Positions 15,989-24,360 of a stretch of DNA of 25,475 bases are shown here, piece after piece. Every line of letters begins with the position of its first letter. Position 1 is the first letter of the stretch. The notes under the pieces were generated by a model. It did no database searches. It saw only the letters and a program-made list of their open reading frames with translations, and was not told the origin of the DNA. Origin of the DNA: a virus; IMG/VR virus record IMGVR_UViG_3300043437_000538, positions 1-25,475 of that record; one strand, given 5' to 3'. The position numbers were made by a program, and so were the translations under genes.

Positions 15989-17032
15989 TCAGACGAGCCG
16001 CAATATTGTCTGCCATCCAAGATCAAATGCCTTGCGCCTCGCCGCTAAGTTGTAATTGATGCGTTTATTGAGATCGTCAATGTGCCACGGCTCGGCAATG
16101 AGTGTCTGTAGCGCGGTTATCAGACCCTCGTAGTCTGGCGCCGCGTGCGGAACCCCATTGTCGTCGTAGTCTATCTGTGTTTTTACCAGTATTCCGTTTG
16201 TGTTCGGGTAGATGTAGTCGTTTTGTGGCGACAGATTGAACGCCAAAATTGGTGTACCGCAACTAATCGACGTTAAACCACAAATACCGTAGTTGTCACA
16301 TTCTGCCGGGAAAATAGTTAGGTCGTGCTCGGTATATAGCGCCGGCCGGTTTTTAAGCGCCACATTCCGCAAAAGTTTAACGCGGCCATCCGTTTTTTGC
16401 CCGAGTTTCTGAAAAAATTTGGCTATGCCCGGGGCAAATCGGCAAGAAGTGATCGCGACGGTCAGCTGCGCGTCCGGCATTTTGGGCAGCAAATACCCCA
16501 GCAAACTGAGAAACTGACTATTCGCGCACCGGGCATTCCTGTCAAACCACGGTAAAAATATCTTAACCTGCCGCTCGTTTACCGCTTTGGTTTTTTTAAT
16601 TACCGGCATACCGGCATCAAACGGGATAAGCGTTACGTTTTTGAACTTGTAAACCGTGCTAAACAGCTCGCGGCACTCTGTAGTGAGCGCAATAACGTGA
16701 TCAACATTTTTCAGCACTTTTCGAAATGGCCGCGTAAGATCCTGCCACATTGGAACAACGACGGTAGCCGCGCCATAGCGTTTCGCATAATTCAGCTGTT
16801 CAATCTTCGGCGGCTGTGTCCAAATAATAGTAGAACAGCGCTGCGCCCAGTGCGTGTACTTACAAACACGTTTGTGCACAACGCTGTTGTCTTGCGCGGC
16901 AGATAATTTTGCCGGCGGACTATCCGAGTAAATTGTGTACTCGACGCCCTGTTTGCGTAGAAAATCCGCAAGGCGTAACGCGAGATAAGCCGCATCGCAA
17001 TGCGCGTAGTGGGTGTAGATGCCAATGCGCAT
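15989..17032 (-). CDS. GT-B fold glycosyltransferase (family 4-like)
   Basis: A 347-residue protein beginning MRIGIYTHYAHCDAAYLALR, a Rossmann-type beta-alpha start typical of GT-B enzymes. The C-terminal half has the hallmark donor-binding part: LTIFPAECDNYGICGL (with Glu244) followed by SCGTPILAFN at 257-266. This corresponds to the 'PS..E.FG...(L/E)A.ACG.P' motif of GT4 enzymes, although the second Glu of the E-x7-E pair is absent. It starts 2 bases after the portal stop and shows no strong ribosome binding site. Phage glycosyltransferases can modify virion proteins, phage DNA or host surface glycans; the target here is not known. Confidence 0.8.
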   Translation of the reverse strand: MRIGIYTHYAHCDAAYLALRLADFLRKQGVEYTIYSDSPPAKLSAAQDNSVVHKRVCKYTHWAQRCSTIIWTQPPKIEQLNYAKRYGAATVVVPMWQDLTRPFRKVLKNVDHVIALTTECRELFSTVYKFKNVTLIPFDAGMPVIKKTKAVNERQVKIFLPWFDRNARCANSQFLSLLGYLLPKMPDAQLTVAITSCRFAPGIAKFFQKLGQKTDGRVKLLRNVALKNRPALYTEHDLTIFPAECDNYGICGLTSISCGTPILAFNLSPQNDYIYPNTNGILVKTQIDYDDNGVPHAAPDYEGLITALQTLIAEPWHIDDLNKRINYNLAARRKAFDLGWQTILRLV

Positions 17033-17034
17033 AT

Positions 17035-18990
17035 TTATTGTCCGGCTGGCGCTCCGCCTTGTCCGCCGCCAAATTGCTGCTGCATCAGCATCTGCCCGCC
17101 CTGCGACCGCGCCTGCTGTCGAATATCATCAATCATACTTGTAACAAGCGCGTGCATCGTCGGATCAGCATTCTTGAGCTTTGTAAGTTCAGCGTCTTTT
17201 TGCTGCTCGGGCATCGACAACAGCTGGTTCGCGATAAGTTGCGCCTGTGACTGGAGATCTTCTGGCGTGCGCGGAACATTCGGCGCGTTCTGCCGCTGCG
17301 ACAGAAACTGATCAACCGGACTAGGCGGCGGCCCCATAGGCGCGCCCGGCTGCGGCTGCCCGCCACCGCCCTGACTCGGATCGCCGCCGCCTTGTGGCGG
17401 CATACCAGTGGCACTCGCGCCAGTGTCGCCGGCGCCCATCATCATCTGCGGCGACTGACTCATAGCCTGCATTTGCTGCGACTGCTGCATCTCTTCTTGC
17501 ATACGCGCCTGTTCTTCGGCGTAGATGCGCTGCTCTTCCAGCATCCGCTTTGTTTCTTCCTCGTAATCCAAACCCACGCTCTTGAGGCCCGTGCTCTTGC
17601 TGATCTGCTGCCCCTGCATGAGTTGCAGCTTCGCCATCTGCCGGTTGAGGTCATCAGCGTGGGTGACGCGAACTAGTTTGGCGCTGACAGGTTCCCACGA
17701 CATAACGCGCGCGATATTGTTAACTAAATCCGACAAGAACACATTCAGGTTGTGAGGTAAATGGCTCCAGTTCGCCTCAAACAGGCGCAAAGCCGCCGGG
17801 GCGGCTTGGAACGTCAGAGTACCGTTAAACAGCTCTACGGGCATGCCAATACACTTCAGCAGCGTTTCCTGCCCTTGGTCTAAAAGCTCGCGCGGAGCCA
17901 GCTGTGTCGCGTCGCCGCCAAGCGCTTGGTAGTTCACTGGAAACGGCAATACGTTCCATCGCGCTGGGTCGGCTCTGCGGGCGCGGATCATAGACGATAC
18001 GCGCGCCGAAAAGCTGGATAAATTAATCGAGTGCACAGGGTCGCCGGACGACGGGTCGCCACCGCGCGGCGCCGGCGTAATGACGCGGAACGGAATAACG
18101 TAATCTAGCGCTACAGCTTCGTTGTACCGCTGCAGAATCTGGACATACCACGCTTGGCGGAAGTTAGTGAGCACACGGGAAATACCCCAGCCGCGATTAC
18201 GCATGCCGGCCAGCGCGTCTTCCTTCAGATGGAAAATCACGCCCTTGTCGAACATTAAGTTCTTACCGTCTTTGACAGCCTGAATGATTTCCCAGCTAGC
18301 GCGCGAAATATGGTGAAGATGCCCCTGCCGAATCAAGTTGCGGTAGTCTTCAGGGATTTTCCAGACGTACGTGCATTCGCCGGTGTACGGGTCCCAAAGC
18401 AACTCAATCTCGTGCGGACTCCAGCGCTTTACCACCATCTGCGCGTTGTCGCCGCCGCGGCGATCGATGTGCTTCCACTTCCCAACGAACTTGCAATTAG
18501 GGCATGTGGCGTGGAACTGAAAATTCTGCCACGTAAAAGCACACTGCTCAGAGTTATATACGCGCTCCAGCGGCATTTCGAGGCCGCAATGTGGGCACGA
18601 TAAGTAGCGCCGAAACGGCACAATCAGGCTGGTGAACGAATTCCCGTAAGTCAAATAGTCGAGCGCTACGCTGTGCAGCACATTTTTAATACCCAGCGTC
18701 TCTTCCAAAAAGACACGAAACTTTTCCTTCTCTTCGCGCCCAACTGTACTCTCACCAATGTCTTTAACTTCAACATCTGTAATGAAGTAAGACACGACGC
18801 GGTCAATCGCCTGCCTGTACGGGCCGTTAGCGTTCAGGATGTACTCGCACCAACGCAATGCCGTCTGGATGCTCTCGGGCATCGACAAGCTAGCGACGTC
18901 GCAGAACGGGTCTGGAAACCGCTCGTCGGCTTGTACTCCGCGACCGAGCGAGTTATAGCCCATGCCCGATGATGGTTGTAATGCCGACAC
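17035..18990 (-). CDS. Portal protein with zinc-ribbon insertion
   Basis: A 651-residue protein forming the dodecameric DNA-entry vertex. It starts at GTG 18990, after GAGG at 7 bases. Portal-like features include helical ESIQTALRWCEYIL near the N-terminus, the YLTYGNSF strand (113-119), a DYVIPFRVITPAPRGG segment, and the clip/stem-type ELLDQGQETLLKCIGMPVEL with FNGTLTFQAAPAALRL. Residues 132-166 add CPHC...CPNC (Cys132, 135, 163, 166), a likely zinc ribbon. The end is a coiled Glu/Gln-rich helix (about 480-520) and a Gln/Met/Pro/Gly-rich tail. Large terminase, protease and capsid genes are not in this window. Confidence 0.8.
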   Translation of the reverse strand: MSALQPSSGMGYNSLGRGVQADERFPDPFCDVASLSMPESIQTALRWCEYILNANGPYRQAIDRVVSYFITDVEVKDIGESTVGREEKEKFRVFLEETLGIKNVLHSVALDYLTYGNSFTSLIVPFRRYLSCPHCGLEMPLERVYNSEQCAFTWQNFQFHATCPNCKFVGKWKHIDRRGGDNAQMVVKRWSPHEIELLWDPYTGECTYVWKIPEDYRNLIRQGHLHHISRASWEIIQAVKDGKNLMFDKGVIFHLKEDALAGMRNRGWGISRVLTNFRQAWYVQILQRYNEAVALDYVIPFRVITPAPRGGDPSSGDPVHSINLSSFSARVSSMIRARRADPARWNVLPFPVNYQALGGDATQLAPRELLDQGQETLLKCIGMPVELFNGTLTFQAAPAALRLFEANWSHLPHNLNVFLSDLVNNIARVMSWEPVSAKLVRVTHADDLNRQMAKLQLMQGQQISKSTGLKSVGLDYEEETKRMLEEQRIYAEEQARMQEEMQQSQQMQAMSQSPQMMMGAGDTGASATGMPPQGGGDPSQGGGGQPQPGAPMGPPPSPVDQFLSQRQNAPNVPRTPEDLQSQAQLIANQLLSMPEQQKDAELTKLKNADPTMHALVTSMIDDIRQQARSQGGQMLMQQQFGGGQGGAPAGQ

Positions 18991-19007
18991 AATTGCGCCT
19001 CTTGCGC

Positions 19008-19172
19008 CTAGTTAGTGGCTGTACGCGCTGCTTCAGCTGCGCGCTTGCGAAAGTCATTATCCAGCACAGCCACCGCGGGTGTTTGTGCCGGCACGTGCTG
19101 CGATTCTTTCGTATGCTCGGGCGGATCTTCGGACGGGGTTACACCCGGCGCAATAACGCCACGCTTTTCCAT
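19008..19172 (-). CDS. Small hydrophilic protein before the portal
   Basis: A 54-residue protein starting MEKRGVIAPGVTPSEDPPEH. The ATG at 19172 is preceded by GAGGA, which overlaps the end of the upstream gene; an in-frame upstream start would overlap that gene by 38 bases. The protein is Pro/Glu-rich and ends in a basic helix (DNDFRKRAAEAARTATN). No family is recognised. It lies 17 bases before the portal start and may be a small virion or assembly protein. Confidence 0.55.
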   Translation of the reverse strand: MEKRGVIAPGVTPSEDPPEHTKESQHVPAQTPAVAVLDNDFRKRAAEAARTATN

Positions 19173-19173
19173 G

Positions 19174-20121
19174 TCATTCCTCGGCATATTGGGCCCGGAC
19201 TGCCCGCTCAACCATTAAAACGCAGTACTCGCGGTTATCATAAACATACTGAAATCCGGTCGTATGAACAAGGTATAACCGCGTATCATCGCTGATTTTG
19301 ACAGCCCACGGGCGCTGATACGGGTCATTCGAGGGTGGAAACCAGCGTGCCGCATTCTGATCAAAGCGCAAGTCGTAGACAAGAACAATAAACCCGTTCT
19401 CTTCGGGGCTATCAGGTTCCGCGCGACCTACCGCCACAATTACGTCGTGAAAAAAGGCCGGGACAGTGCCAATGCCTTCTTTCTCAAAATACGTAAGTTT
19501 TTGTGGCGGGCCGATATGCGCAGTTTTTGTAATTACAGGCTGATGCGACGTTGTAATAGGCATTGGTGACTTTTTTAGCCCAAAAGCAGCCATGGGGCTG
19601 TAACCGCGATCAATTTTTTCTACGGGCACTGCCGCTGACCAGCCAGCACTATTTACAGCCTCAAGTGCTTTTGATTCTGCCGCCAGTTCCGCTAATACCA
19701 CTTCTTCTTCCACTACTGCTGGCGGCACAGGTGGCGGCTTTACAACCACGACGGCTTTTTTCACAGGCACGCGCTCCACGCCAGATTTTGCTAGCTTCGC
19801 CAGTTCTTCAAATGCCACAGCTGCGCGCTCCCGGATTGAATTGATATCATTACCGACAACCTGACTTTTGGCTACAGCCATTGCCTGTGCAACTCGCGAC
19901 GAAGTCATCTGATCTAGCGTAACGGCCTGACTATTTGGCCCGTCTGGTTCAATATTAATCTGTATGCTGCCGCGAGCATGCGGATCAAAGTTAATAGGTA
20001 CGCCGCCGGGAGTCGACGGCGCCACAATTACCCCGCGCAGACCTTTTACGCCGCCGCGCATTAATTCTGCCATTGAGCGCCCGTTGTTTAATCGCTCTGC
20101 TGCCGGATCACCGTACTGCAT
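19174..20121 (-). CDS. Hypothetical protein upstream of portal
   Basis: A 315-residue protein starting MQYGDPAAERLNNGRSMAEL. ATG at 20121 follows GGAG; a TTG four codons earlier is less likely because that GGAG lies within its frame. The centre (about 115-170) is Val/Ala/Glu-rich and looks low-complexity (KKAVVVVKPPPVPPAVVEEE). The C-terminal 120 residues form a beta-rich domain (GFIVLVYDLRFDQNAARWFP, PWAVKISDDTRLYLVHTTG, FQYVYDNREY). It is the first gene after the terminator at 20139-20174 and is coupled to the small gene before the portal. Structural or packaging roles are possible but unproven. Confidence 0.65.
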   Translation of the reverse strand: MQYGDPAAERLNNGRSMAELMRGGVKGLRGVIVAPSTPGGVPINFDPHARGSIQINIEPDGPNSQAVTLDQMTSSRVAQAMAVAKSQVVGNDINSIRERAAVAFEELAKLAKSGVERVPVKKAVVVVKPPPVPPAVVEEEVVLAELAAESKALEAVNSAGWSAAVPVEKIDRGYSPMAAFGLKKSPMPITTSHQPVITKTAHIGPPQKLTYFEKEGIGTVPAFFHDVIVAVGRAEPDSPEENGFIVLVYDLRFDQNAARWFPPSNDPYQRPWAVKISDDTRLYLVHTTGFQYVYDNREYCVLMVERAVRAQYAEE

Positions 20122-20138
20122 TAAAAGCTCCAATAGCT

Positions 20139-20174
20139 AAAAAAAGGGGGGAGCAGCCTACGCTGCTTCCCCCC
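20139..20174 (-). terminator. Intrinsic transcription terminator
   Basis: On the minus strand, GGGGGGAAGCAGC pairs with GCTGCTCCCCCC (12 pairs with one bulged A), has the loop GTAG, and is followed directly by seven T. This is a textbook rho-independent terminator. The TAG stop of the gene at 20158-20448 lies in the loop. The next gene begins 18 bases downstream, so its transcription needs read-through or a promoter inside the preceding gene. Confidence 0.9.
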
Positions 20175-20448
20175 TGAACGATTCTGGACTCAGATCGGGG
20201 CACACGTTGTATAACCGATCCCGTGGGATTTGGAAATACAACCTACCCAAGGGAAGCCCACCGCCGCATGCCAAAGGCACTTGTTCTGGCGCGGGTAACA
20301 CTTCTGCTATCACCGTGCCAGAAATCAAATGCGCTACCACCAAACCTAAACATGCGTCTTTCGAGAAGAACGGCAGCGTGCTCGGCTTAGCGTCTATTTC
20401 TAGAAGCCAAGTGAGCACATCTGTTTCAGGTTTGATGAAGTACCGCAT
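20158..20448 (-). CDS. Small hypothetical protein ending in a terminator
   Basis: A 96-residue protein starting MRYFIKPETDVLTWLLEIDA, by one-base overlap (TGATG) with the preceding gene. It contains a hydrophobic stretch (DACLGLVVAHLISGTVIAEV), not clearly a membrane segment, and PRDRLYNVCPDLSPESFRGE at the C-terminus. The last codons and the TAG stop are built into the terminator hairpin. No function recognised. Confidence 0.62.
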   Translation of the reverse strand: MRYFIKPETDVLTWLLEIDAKPSTLPFFSKDACLGLVVAHLISGTVIAEVLPAPEQVPLACGGGLPLGRLYFQIPRDRLYNVCPDLSPESFRGEAA

Positions 20449-21641
20449 CAGGTTTCCATTTCCTCTTGCGCTGCCCGGTGCGCCGGCACCCAGTTCACAG
20501 GAGACAGAAAATCACCGGCGTACCATTCCGGCATCGACTCCTGCCACGCATCAGTCGTGTTGACCTGCGTCCGGCTAAGGCGATTCAACAACACAGGCTG
20601 CCCCGGGCTCAACGCTGCCGCCAACAACTCTTGGTCGGTGGCTTCGCGTTGGGCTCTGGCACTTGCCACACCACGCAGCTGTTCCGCCGCCGCTGTCGGC
20701 ATGTGAAACAACGCGGTTTTAATATCAACAACTACAGTCGCCGGCGAGCCCGTATTAAGAAAAGCGTCACACACATTCTCTTCCGACAGCTCATACTCTG
20801 CCAACGCTGCACGAAACTCGGCTGTGATCTCGTCGAAAACAACCTGCGACACACGCTCAGCGTCCTCGATTCCGTGCCGCGCCAGAATCTTTGCGGCAGG
20901 ATTTGGAACGCTGATCTCTATGTCCGAAACTTTACTCAGGTCCAATGGCCGATCTACTGCCCCAAGAACAGGGCTGTAGTCTTCGCGAGCCAGATTGTTA
21001 CTGATGCCGTCTGACAAAATCTCGTCGGGCAACACTTCAGCCGCAACCCAGACTGTCTTCCCGACCACCCGCACAAACTGCTGGTACAGCATGTTACGAT
21101 ACTGCTCCGCCAACTCTGCCGGCGCCTTTGCTGCGGCCAGCGCCGCGAGCTTCTTGTTATCCACAACTTCTTGACCGGGCTGAAACGGCATTACCAGTTT
21201 CGGCCACACTGGCTCAGCCATGTGCGGCGTTTCGCCGCGCAAGACTGCATACCCGATGTCTGTAATCTTCCGCAGAATGTTGCAGCCAACTTTGCAGTTC
21301 ATTCTGTGTTTCGGCCGGTCGAGATTCAGCTGACTACCACGGCCTCCCGAAATAATCGGCGCGTGAAAGTCAATTTTACCGCGAGTCTGGAACACCAAGC
21401 GACCACTCTTCGGATGCGACGACGCCCACGATAGCGTTAGCCCACCGTGCTGCGTCACTTCAAGATTTAACGCCATCGGGCGCGTACCGTCGCCCGGGGC
21501 CCGCATGGTCGTATTAAACGTCCGCATGGCTCCGGGAAGCCAGTCGGTGCCGAGCAGCCCAACGCAGATATCTGACACGCGGTTGAAATTACGCACGGTG
21601 TCAGCGTGAAAAGAACCCAGATCTGAAGATTTCTGCAACAT
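20448..21641 (-). CDS. Hypothetical protein of 397 residues
   Basis: Begins MLQKSSDLGSFHADTVRNFN with TAGGAATAGG just before the ATG, and overlaps the end of the preceding gene by 41 bases. The N-terminal third (about 50-115) is beta-rich with a GGLTLSWASSHPKSGRLVFQ stretch and two cysteines (CKVGC). The middle contains helical AALAAAKAPAELAEQYRNML and QQFVRVVGKTVWVAAEVLPD. The C-terminal third includes DAERVSQVVFDEITAEFRAA and LARAED-like helical segments. No known domain is identified by eye. Size and position before the portal suggest a structural, assembly or replication role, but I cannot assign one. Confidence 0.65.
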   Translation of the reverse strand: MLQKSSDLGSFHADTVRNFNRVSDICVGLLGTDWLPGAMRTFNTTMRAPGDGTRPMALNLEVTQHGGLTLSWASSHPKSGRLVFQTRGKIDFHAPIISGGRGSQLNLDRPKHRMNCKVGCNILRKITDIGYAVLRGETPHMAEPVWPKLVMPFQPGQEVVDNKKLAALAAAKAPAELAEQYRNMLYQQFVRVVGKTVWVAAEVLPDEILSDGISNNLAREDYSPVLGAVDRPLDLSKVSDIEISVPNPAAKILARHGIEDAERVSQVVFDEITAEFRAALAEYELSEENVCDAFLNTGSPATVVVDIKTALFHMPTAAAEQLRGVASARAQREATDQELLAAALSPGQPVLLNRLSRTQVNTTDAWQESMPEWYAGDFLSPVNWVPAHRAAQEEMET

Positions 21642-21873
21642 GACCTATTCCTACACAGGAGGTTGTATTCTTTACGACATCGCGACGTTGCGTGTCGTTT
21701 GTAAATTCTTGTTTTTGCGAATAACGCCGCCAGTCATCTTTAGTGACCACGAGGCGTTTATTCTTTTCTTGGTCGTTGCCGTCTTTTTCATATAAGACGA
21801 CCATCATGTGTTCGGCGTCCATTTCGTACTGGCGCCGAACGGGCTTACCCTTGTATGTCTGAAACTTGCCCAC
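21601..21873 (-). CDS. Small basic hypothetical protein
   Basis: A 90-residue protein with a GTG start at 21873, preceded by AAAGGAGG, the strongest ribosome binding site seen in the window. An upstream in-frame start would add 20 residues with no site. The sequence begins with GKFQTYKGKPVRRQYEMDAE, then HMMVVLYEKDGNDQEKNKRL, VVTKDDWRRYSQKQEF. The strand-helix arrangement and charge would suit nucleic acid or protein binding, but no family is recognised. About 100 bases separate it from the previous stop, the longest leader in this block. Confidence 0.62.
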   Translation of the reverse strand: MGKFQTYKGKPVRRQYEMDAEHMMVVLYEKDGNDQEKNKRLVVTKDDWRRYSQKQEFTNDTQRRDVVKNTTSCVGIGHVAEIFRSGFFSR

Positions 21874-21973
21874 GCATCGTTCCTCCTTTGCAGCACTACG
21901 GCTGCGCATATAAATTACGCCGACTGACACCATGACAGTCAGGCAATAAATATGCCCGGATACGACCGCTTAT

Positions 21974-22405
21974 TTAGCTATCAGGGTCGGGCAGTGCGTT
22001 GTCAAATACGTTCAACACGTTATCGTCGTCATCCTGAAAAAATTCGTCCGATTGCGCATTTCCTTTCGGGGATTGCGCCGCTTTTATTTCGGGCGGACCT
22101 TCTAGATGAATGGGGTCTAAGCCAAGATAGCCAGTCTCGTCTGGTTCCAGATTCTCTGCTGGCGGAGCAAACAAAGGCTGCGGACCCCAAGGCGTAAGCA
22201 AATGCCGAAACGGCGGTTTTGATATTTGTAGCCGTGTGCCCGCGAAACTAAACACTGACACGTCGTGATCAATGAGCGCTGTTACGCGGGCGACCAGTTG
22301 CGCCAGCTCAATAAATTCTTCTACGGTGTACGTGCCGTCTGCGTGCAGGATAGCCGCGTAAAATTTAATTTCATTGAGCTGCGGCTTTTGATCGTCGATT
22401 GGCAT
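21974..22405 (-). CDS. Hypothetical protein with acidic C-terminus
   Basis: A 143-residue protein starting MPIDDQKPQLNEIKFYAAIL by TGATG overlap with the preceding gene. The N-terminal 60 residues look alpha/beta (TYTVEEFIELAQLVARVTAL, DHDVSVFSFAGT). The remainder is Pro-rich and then strongly acidic (DEFFQDDDDN), suggesting a disordered tail. Function unknown. Confidence 0.6.
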   Translation of the reverse strand: MPIDDQKPQLNEIKFYAAILHADGTYTVEEFIELAQLVARVTALIDHDVSVFSFAGTRLQISKPPFRHLLTPWGPQPLFAPPAENLEPDETGYLGLDPIHLEGPPEIKAAQSPKGNAQSDEFFQDDDDNVLNVFDNALPDPDS

Positions 22406-23049
22406 CAGTCATCTCGCATAGTAAGTGGATCTTCTCCAGTAAACCCGCTGCGCAAACCGGCGAGCAAGATATCTTTGGGGATTTCACGCTGCACTGGCAA
22501 GTGTATTTTTCGCACAACTGGCGGAATCGTTGCGTCTGCCATAAATACGGTGTAAGCGTTCGTCATCACGCCAAACACTGTGACAGACAATACAGATGCT
22601 AAACCCGAAGATGTGGGGTCGGCTATCGTTACTTCTTGCGAAAACGTCTGCGCGAATACGCCCGTTGTGGGGTTAGAAAACGCAATACCGCCCAGAAACG
22701 AAAAGCACTCTTCGGCGCGGGATTGGTCAATACAGTACAACCGCTTGTCCCAATTTAACGGGCGTGTGGTTCCGGGCAGCGGCTTAACACCCATGCCGTG
22801 AAAAAAGAACTCGCTATCTTTGAAGAGTTCGACGCAAAATGGTCGCATGTCTGCGGTAGGCGCCGGAAACCGCGCATCGAATTCAATAACAGGATCTTTG
22901 TCAAAATCGCTGTGCGTGAACATAAGCGCTGGAGTGAACAACGCTACAGGTTTCTTACGCCGCCGAAGCGCATCAGATAGCGACAGCGTCTGGACCGCAT
23001 CGGCACCAGTGACCGCCTCAATTTCACGAAACGCGTCTGGCCGTTGCAT
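22405..23049 (-). CDS. Hypothetical protein of 214 residues
   Basis: Begins MQRPDAFREIEAVTGADAVQ. Beta-rich segments include KKPVALFTPALMFTHSDFDK and FAQTFSQEVTIADPTSSGLA. The ending PVQREIPKDILLAGLRSGFT may form a helix. Three cysteines are scattered without a metal-binding pattern. It lies 5 bases after the resolvase stop and has no clear Shine-Dalgarno sequence. I do not recognise the family. Confidence 0.6.
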   Translation of the reverse strand: MQRPDAFREIEAVTGADAVQTLSLSDALRRRKKPVALFTPALMFTHSDFDKDPVIEFDARFPAPTADMRPFCVELFKDSEFFFHGMGVKPLPGTTRPLNWDKRLYCIDQSRAEECFSFLGGIAFSNPTTGVFAQTFSQEVTIADPTSSGLASVLSVTVFGVMTNAYTVFMADATIPPVVRKIHLPVQREIPKDILLAGLRSGFTGEDPLTMRDD

Positions 23050-23054
23050 GATCG

Positions 23055-23687
23055 CTACTTCGCTTTCGGCAACCCCTGATCAACAGTCTGAATTAGCAAC
23101 AATAAAACAAATGCCGCGTCTACGACGTTATCGACGCCGGTAGATTTGTACTTATCCGCGTTAAACGCTGTACCCAGTTTATTTGCCGCCGCAATCATAT
23201 CTTCTTTACTGGCTTTGCCGTTGCCAGTAGCGTACTTTTTAATCGTACTGATAGCAAAACCTTGCGCCAGCAAATTCTCTTCCTCGGCCCATGTCGCTAC
23301 CGTGACCTTCATGCCGCCAAGCACTTCAGACGCGGTGGCGACACGCGACAATACCGCCGGAATGCCGAATTTCTTGTTCACGAAGAATTCGCGCGGTGGC
23401 GTGTATTTAACGTCTTCGTAACCAATGACGTCAGGCTGCACCGTGTTCAAGAAAGCGCGTAAGCGTACGAACCGGGCGGCGCCAGACTCAAGACCTTGCG
23501 TGGAAAGATCCCACTGAAATAACTGCAACTTTTCTTGCAGCAGTTTTTTGCCTTTTACAAAGTCGTAAACGGCTACGCCACAATTGCTGCCAAGATCAAG
23601 TCCGAGAAATCGAAGAGCGTCCGCGGGCTTCTTGTCCAATTTTGTCCCGAATTGATTCGGGTCTTTGTACATCCTGTACTTCGGCAT
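23055..23687 (-). CDS. RuvC-like Holliday junction resolvase
   Basis: A 210-residue RNase H-fold nuclease expected to cut branched DNA, useful before packaging and in recombination. The four acidic positions of RuvC are visible: Asp31 in FLGLDLGSNCGVAV, Glu91 in VIGYEDVKY, and Asp186 and Asp190 in VDNVVDAAFVLL. Between them lies IKKYATGNGKASKEDMIAAA (149-168), the conserved K.(A/T)G.G.A.K..M motif of RuvC proteins. Length is within the family's range. It lies between genes of unknown function. A different RNase H-fold endonuclease role cannot be excluded, but the RuvC pattern is strong. Confidence 0.9.
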   Translation of the reverse strand: MPKYRMYKDPNQFGTKLDKKPADALRFLGLDLGSNCGVAVYDFVKGKKLLQEKLQLFQWDLSTQGLESGAARFVRLRAFLNTVQPDVIGYEDVKYTPPREFFVNKKFGIPAVLSRVATASEVLGGMKVTVATWAEEENLLAQGFAISTIKKYATGNGKASKEDMIAAANKLGTAFNADKYKSTGVDNVVDAAFVLLLLIQTVDQGLPKAK

Positions 23688-23697
23688 TATGTGCTTT

Positions 23698-24351
23698 CTA
23701 GCAGCTAGGCATAAATACTTCTCGGATCCGGTGCCAGAGCGGTTTTACTTGCGCATCTTTAACTACCGGCGATAGCGCCGCTGCAAGTTTTTCACGCGTG
23801 GCTTCAAGTTCTTTGTATAACGCATTTAGCCTTGTCTGCAATACGTCGTTGCGCATGCGCAAATGATCCGCGGCAAAATCCGCGTCGTATTTCGGCGCGC
23901 CGTGCCGCGCTGCAAACTCTTTTACAGTCGACGTAAACCGCGCCATATTTGTCTGCGCCGGCGACTCCTCGCCTACCACTGAGACTTCACGCACAGCCAA
24001 GAACCAAGCGGCACAGCATACCTCGCCGATCGCCGCGAACAATACCTGCCGCAACGGATAGCTGAATTCTACAAAGTTCCGGCGCGCCAAAGCCTGCTCA
24101 AAACTAGCCACAGGGTCTGACGCGTTTACAAAATCGCGCTGGGCTGTCGCAAGCGCTTCGGCAATTTTGTTTACGTCGTCATCTGTGATGTTGTTTTTGG
24201 CGTACCAGTCTAGGGCTTCTGCCGAAAGGGCGCCAATGTCCATATTCTCAATTGCCCGCGTCATCAACGTAGGCGTGATGTAAGCATAATCACGTTCGGG
24301 ATTATACAGCGGACCGCTGTCACCTTTTTGACGATAACCAATACTGCCCAT
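23698..24351 (-). CDS. Hypothetical helical protein
   Basis: A 217-residue protein starting MGSIGYRQKGDSGPLYNPER after an AAAGGA site. It is predominantly helical by composition. It contains a hydrophobic helix QVLFAAIGEVCCAAWFLAVR (about 100-120) that could be buried or membrane-associated, and a coiled-coil-like LRMRNDVLQTRLNALYKELE...LAAAL (about 165-195). No family recognised. Confidence 0.6.
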   Translation of the reverse strand: MGSIGYRQKGDSGPLYNPERDYAYITPTLMTRAIENMDIGALSAEALDWYAKNNITDDDVNKIAEALATAQRDFVNASDPVASFEQALARRNFVEFSYPLRQVLFAAIGEVCCAAWFLAVREVSVVGEESPAQTNMARFTSTVKEFAARHGAPKYDADFAADHLRMRNDVLQTRLNALYKELEATREKLAAALSPVVKDAQVKPLWHRIREVFMPSC

Positions 24352-24360
24352 AAAAATCCT

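Noticed and set aside
15989-17032. T4-type DNA beta- or alpha-glucosyltransferase
   Set aside because: The motif set fits general GT-B family 4 enzymes better, and no hydroxymethyl-pyrimidine genes are visible in the window.
21874-21973. Promoter or late-promoter motif in the 100-base gap
   Set aside because: AT-rich patches and a weak CTGAC/GTCAG inverted repeat are present, but no -35/-10 pair with suitable spacing and no TATAAATA were found.
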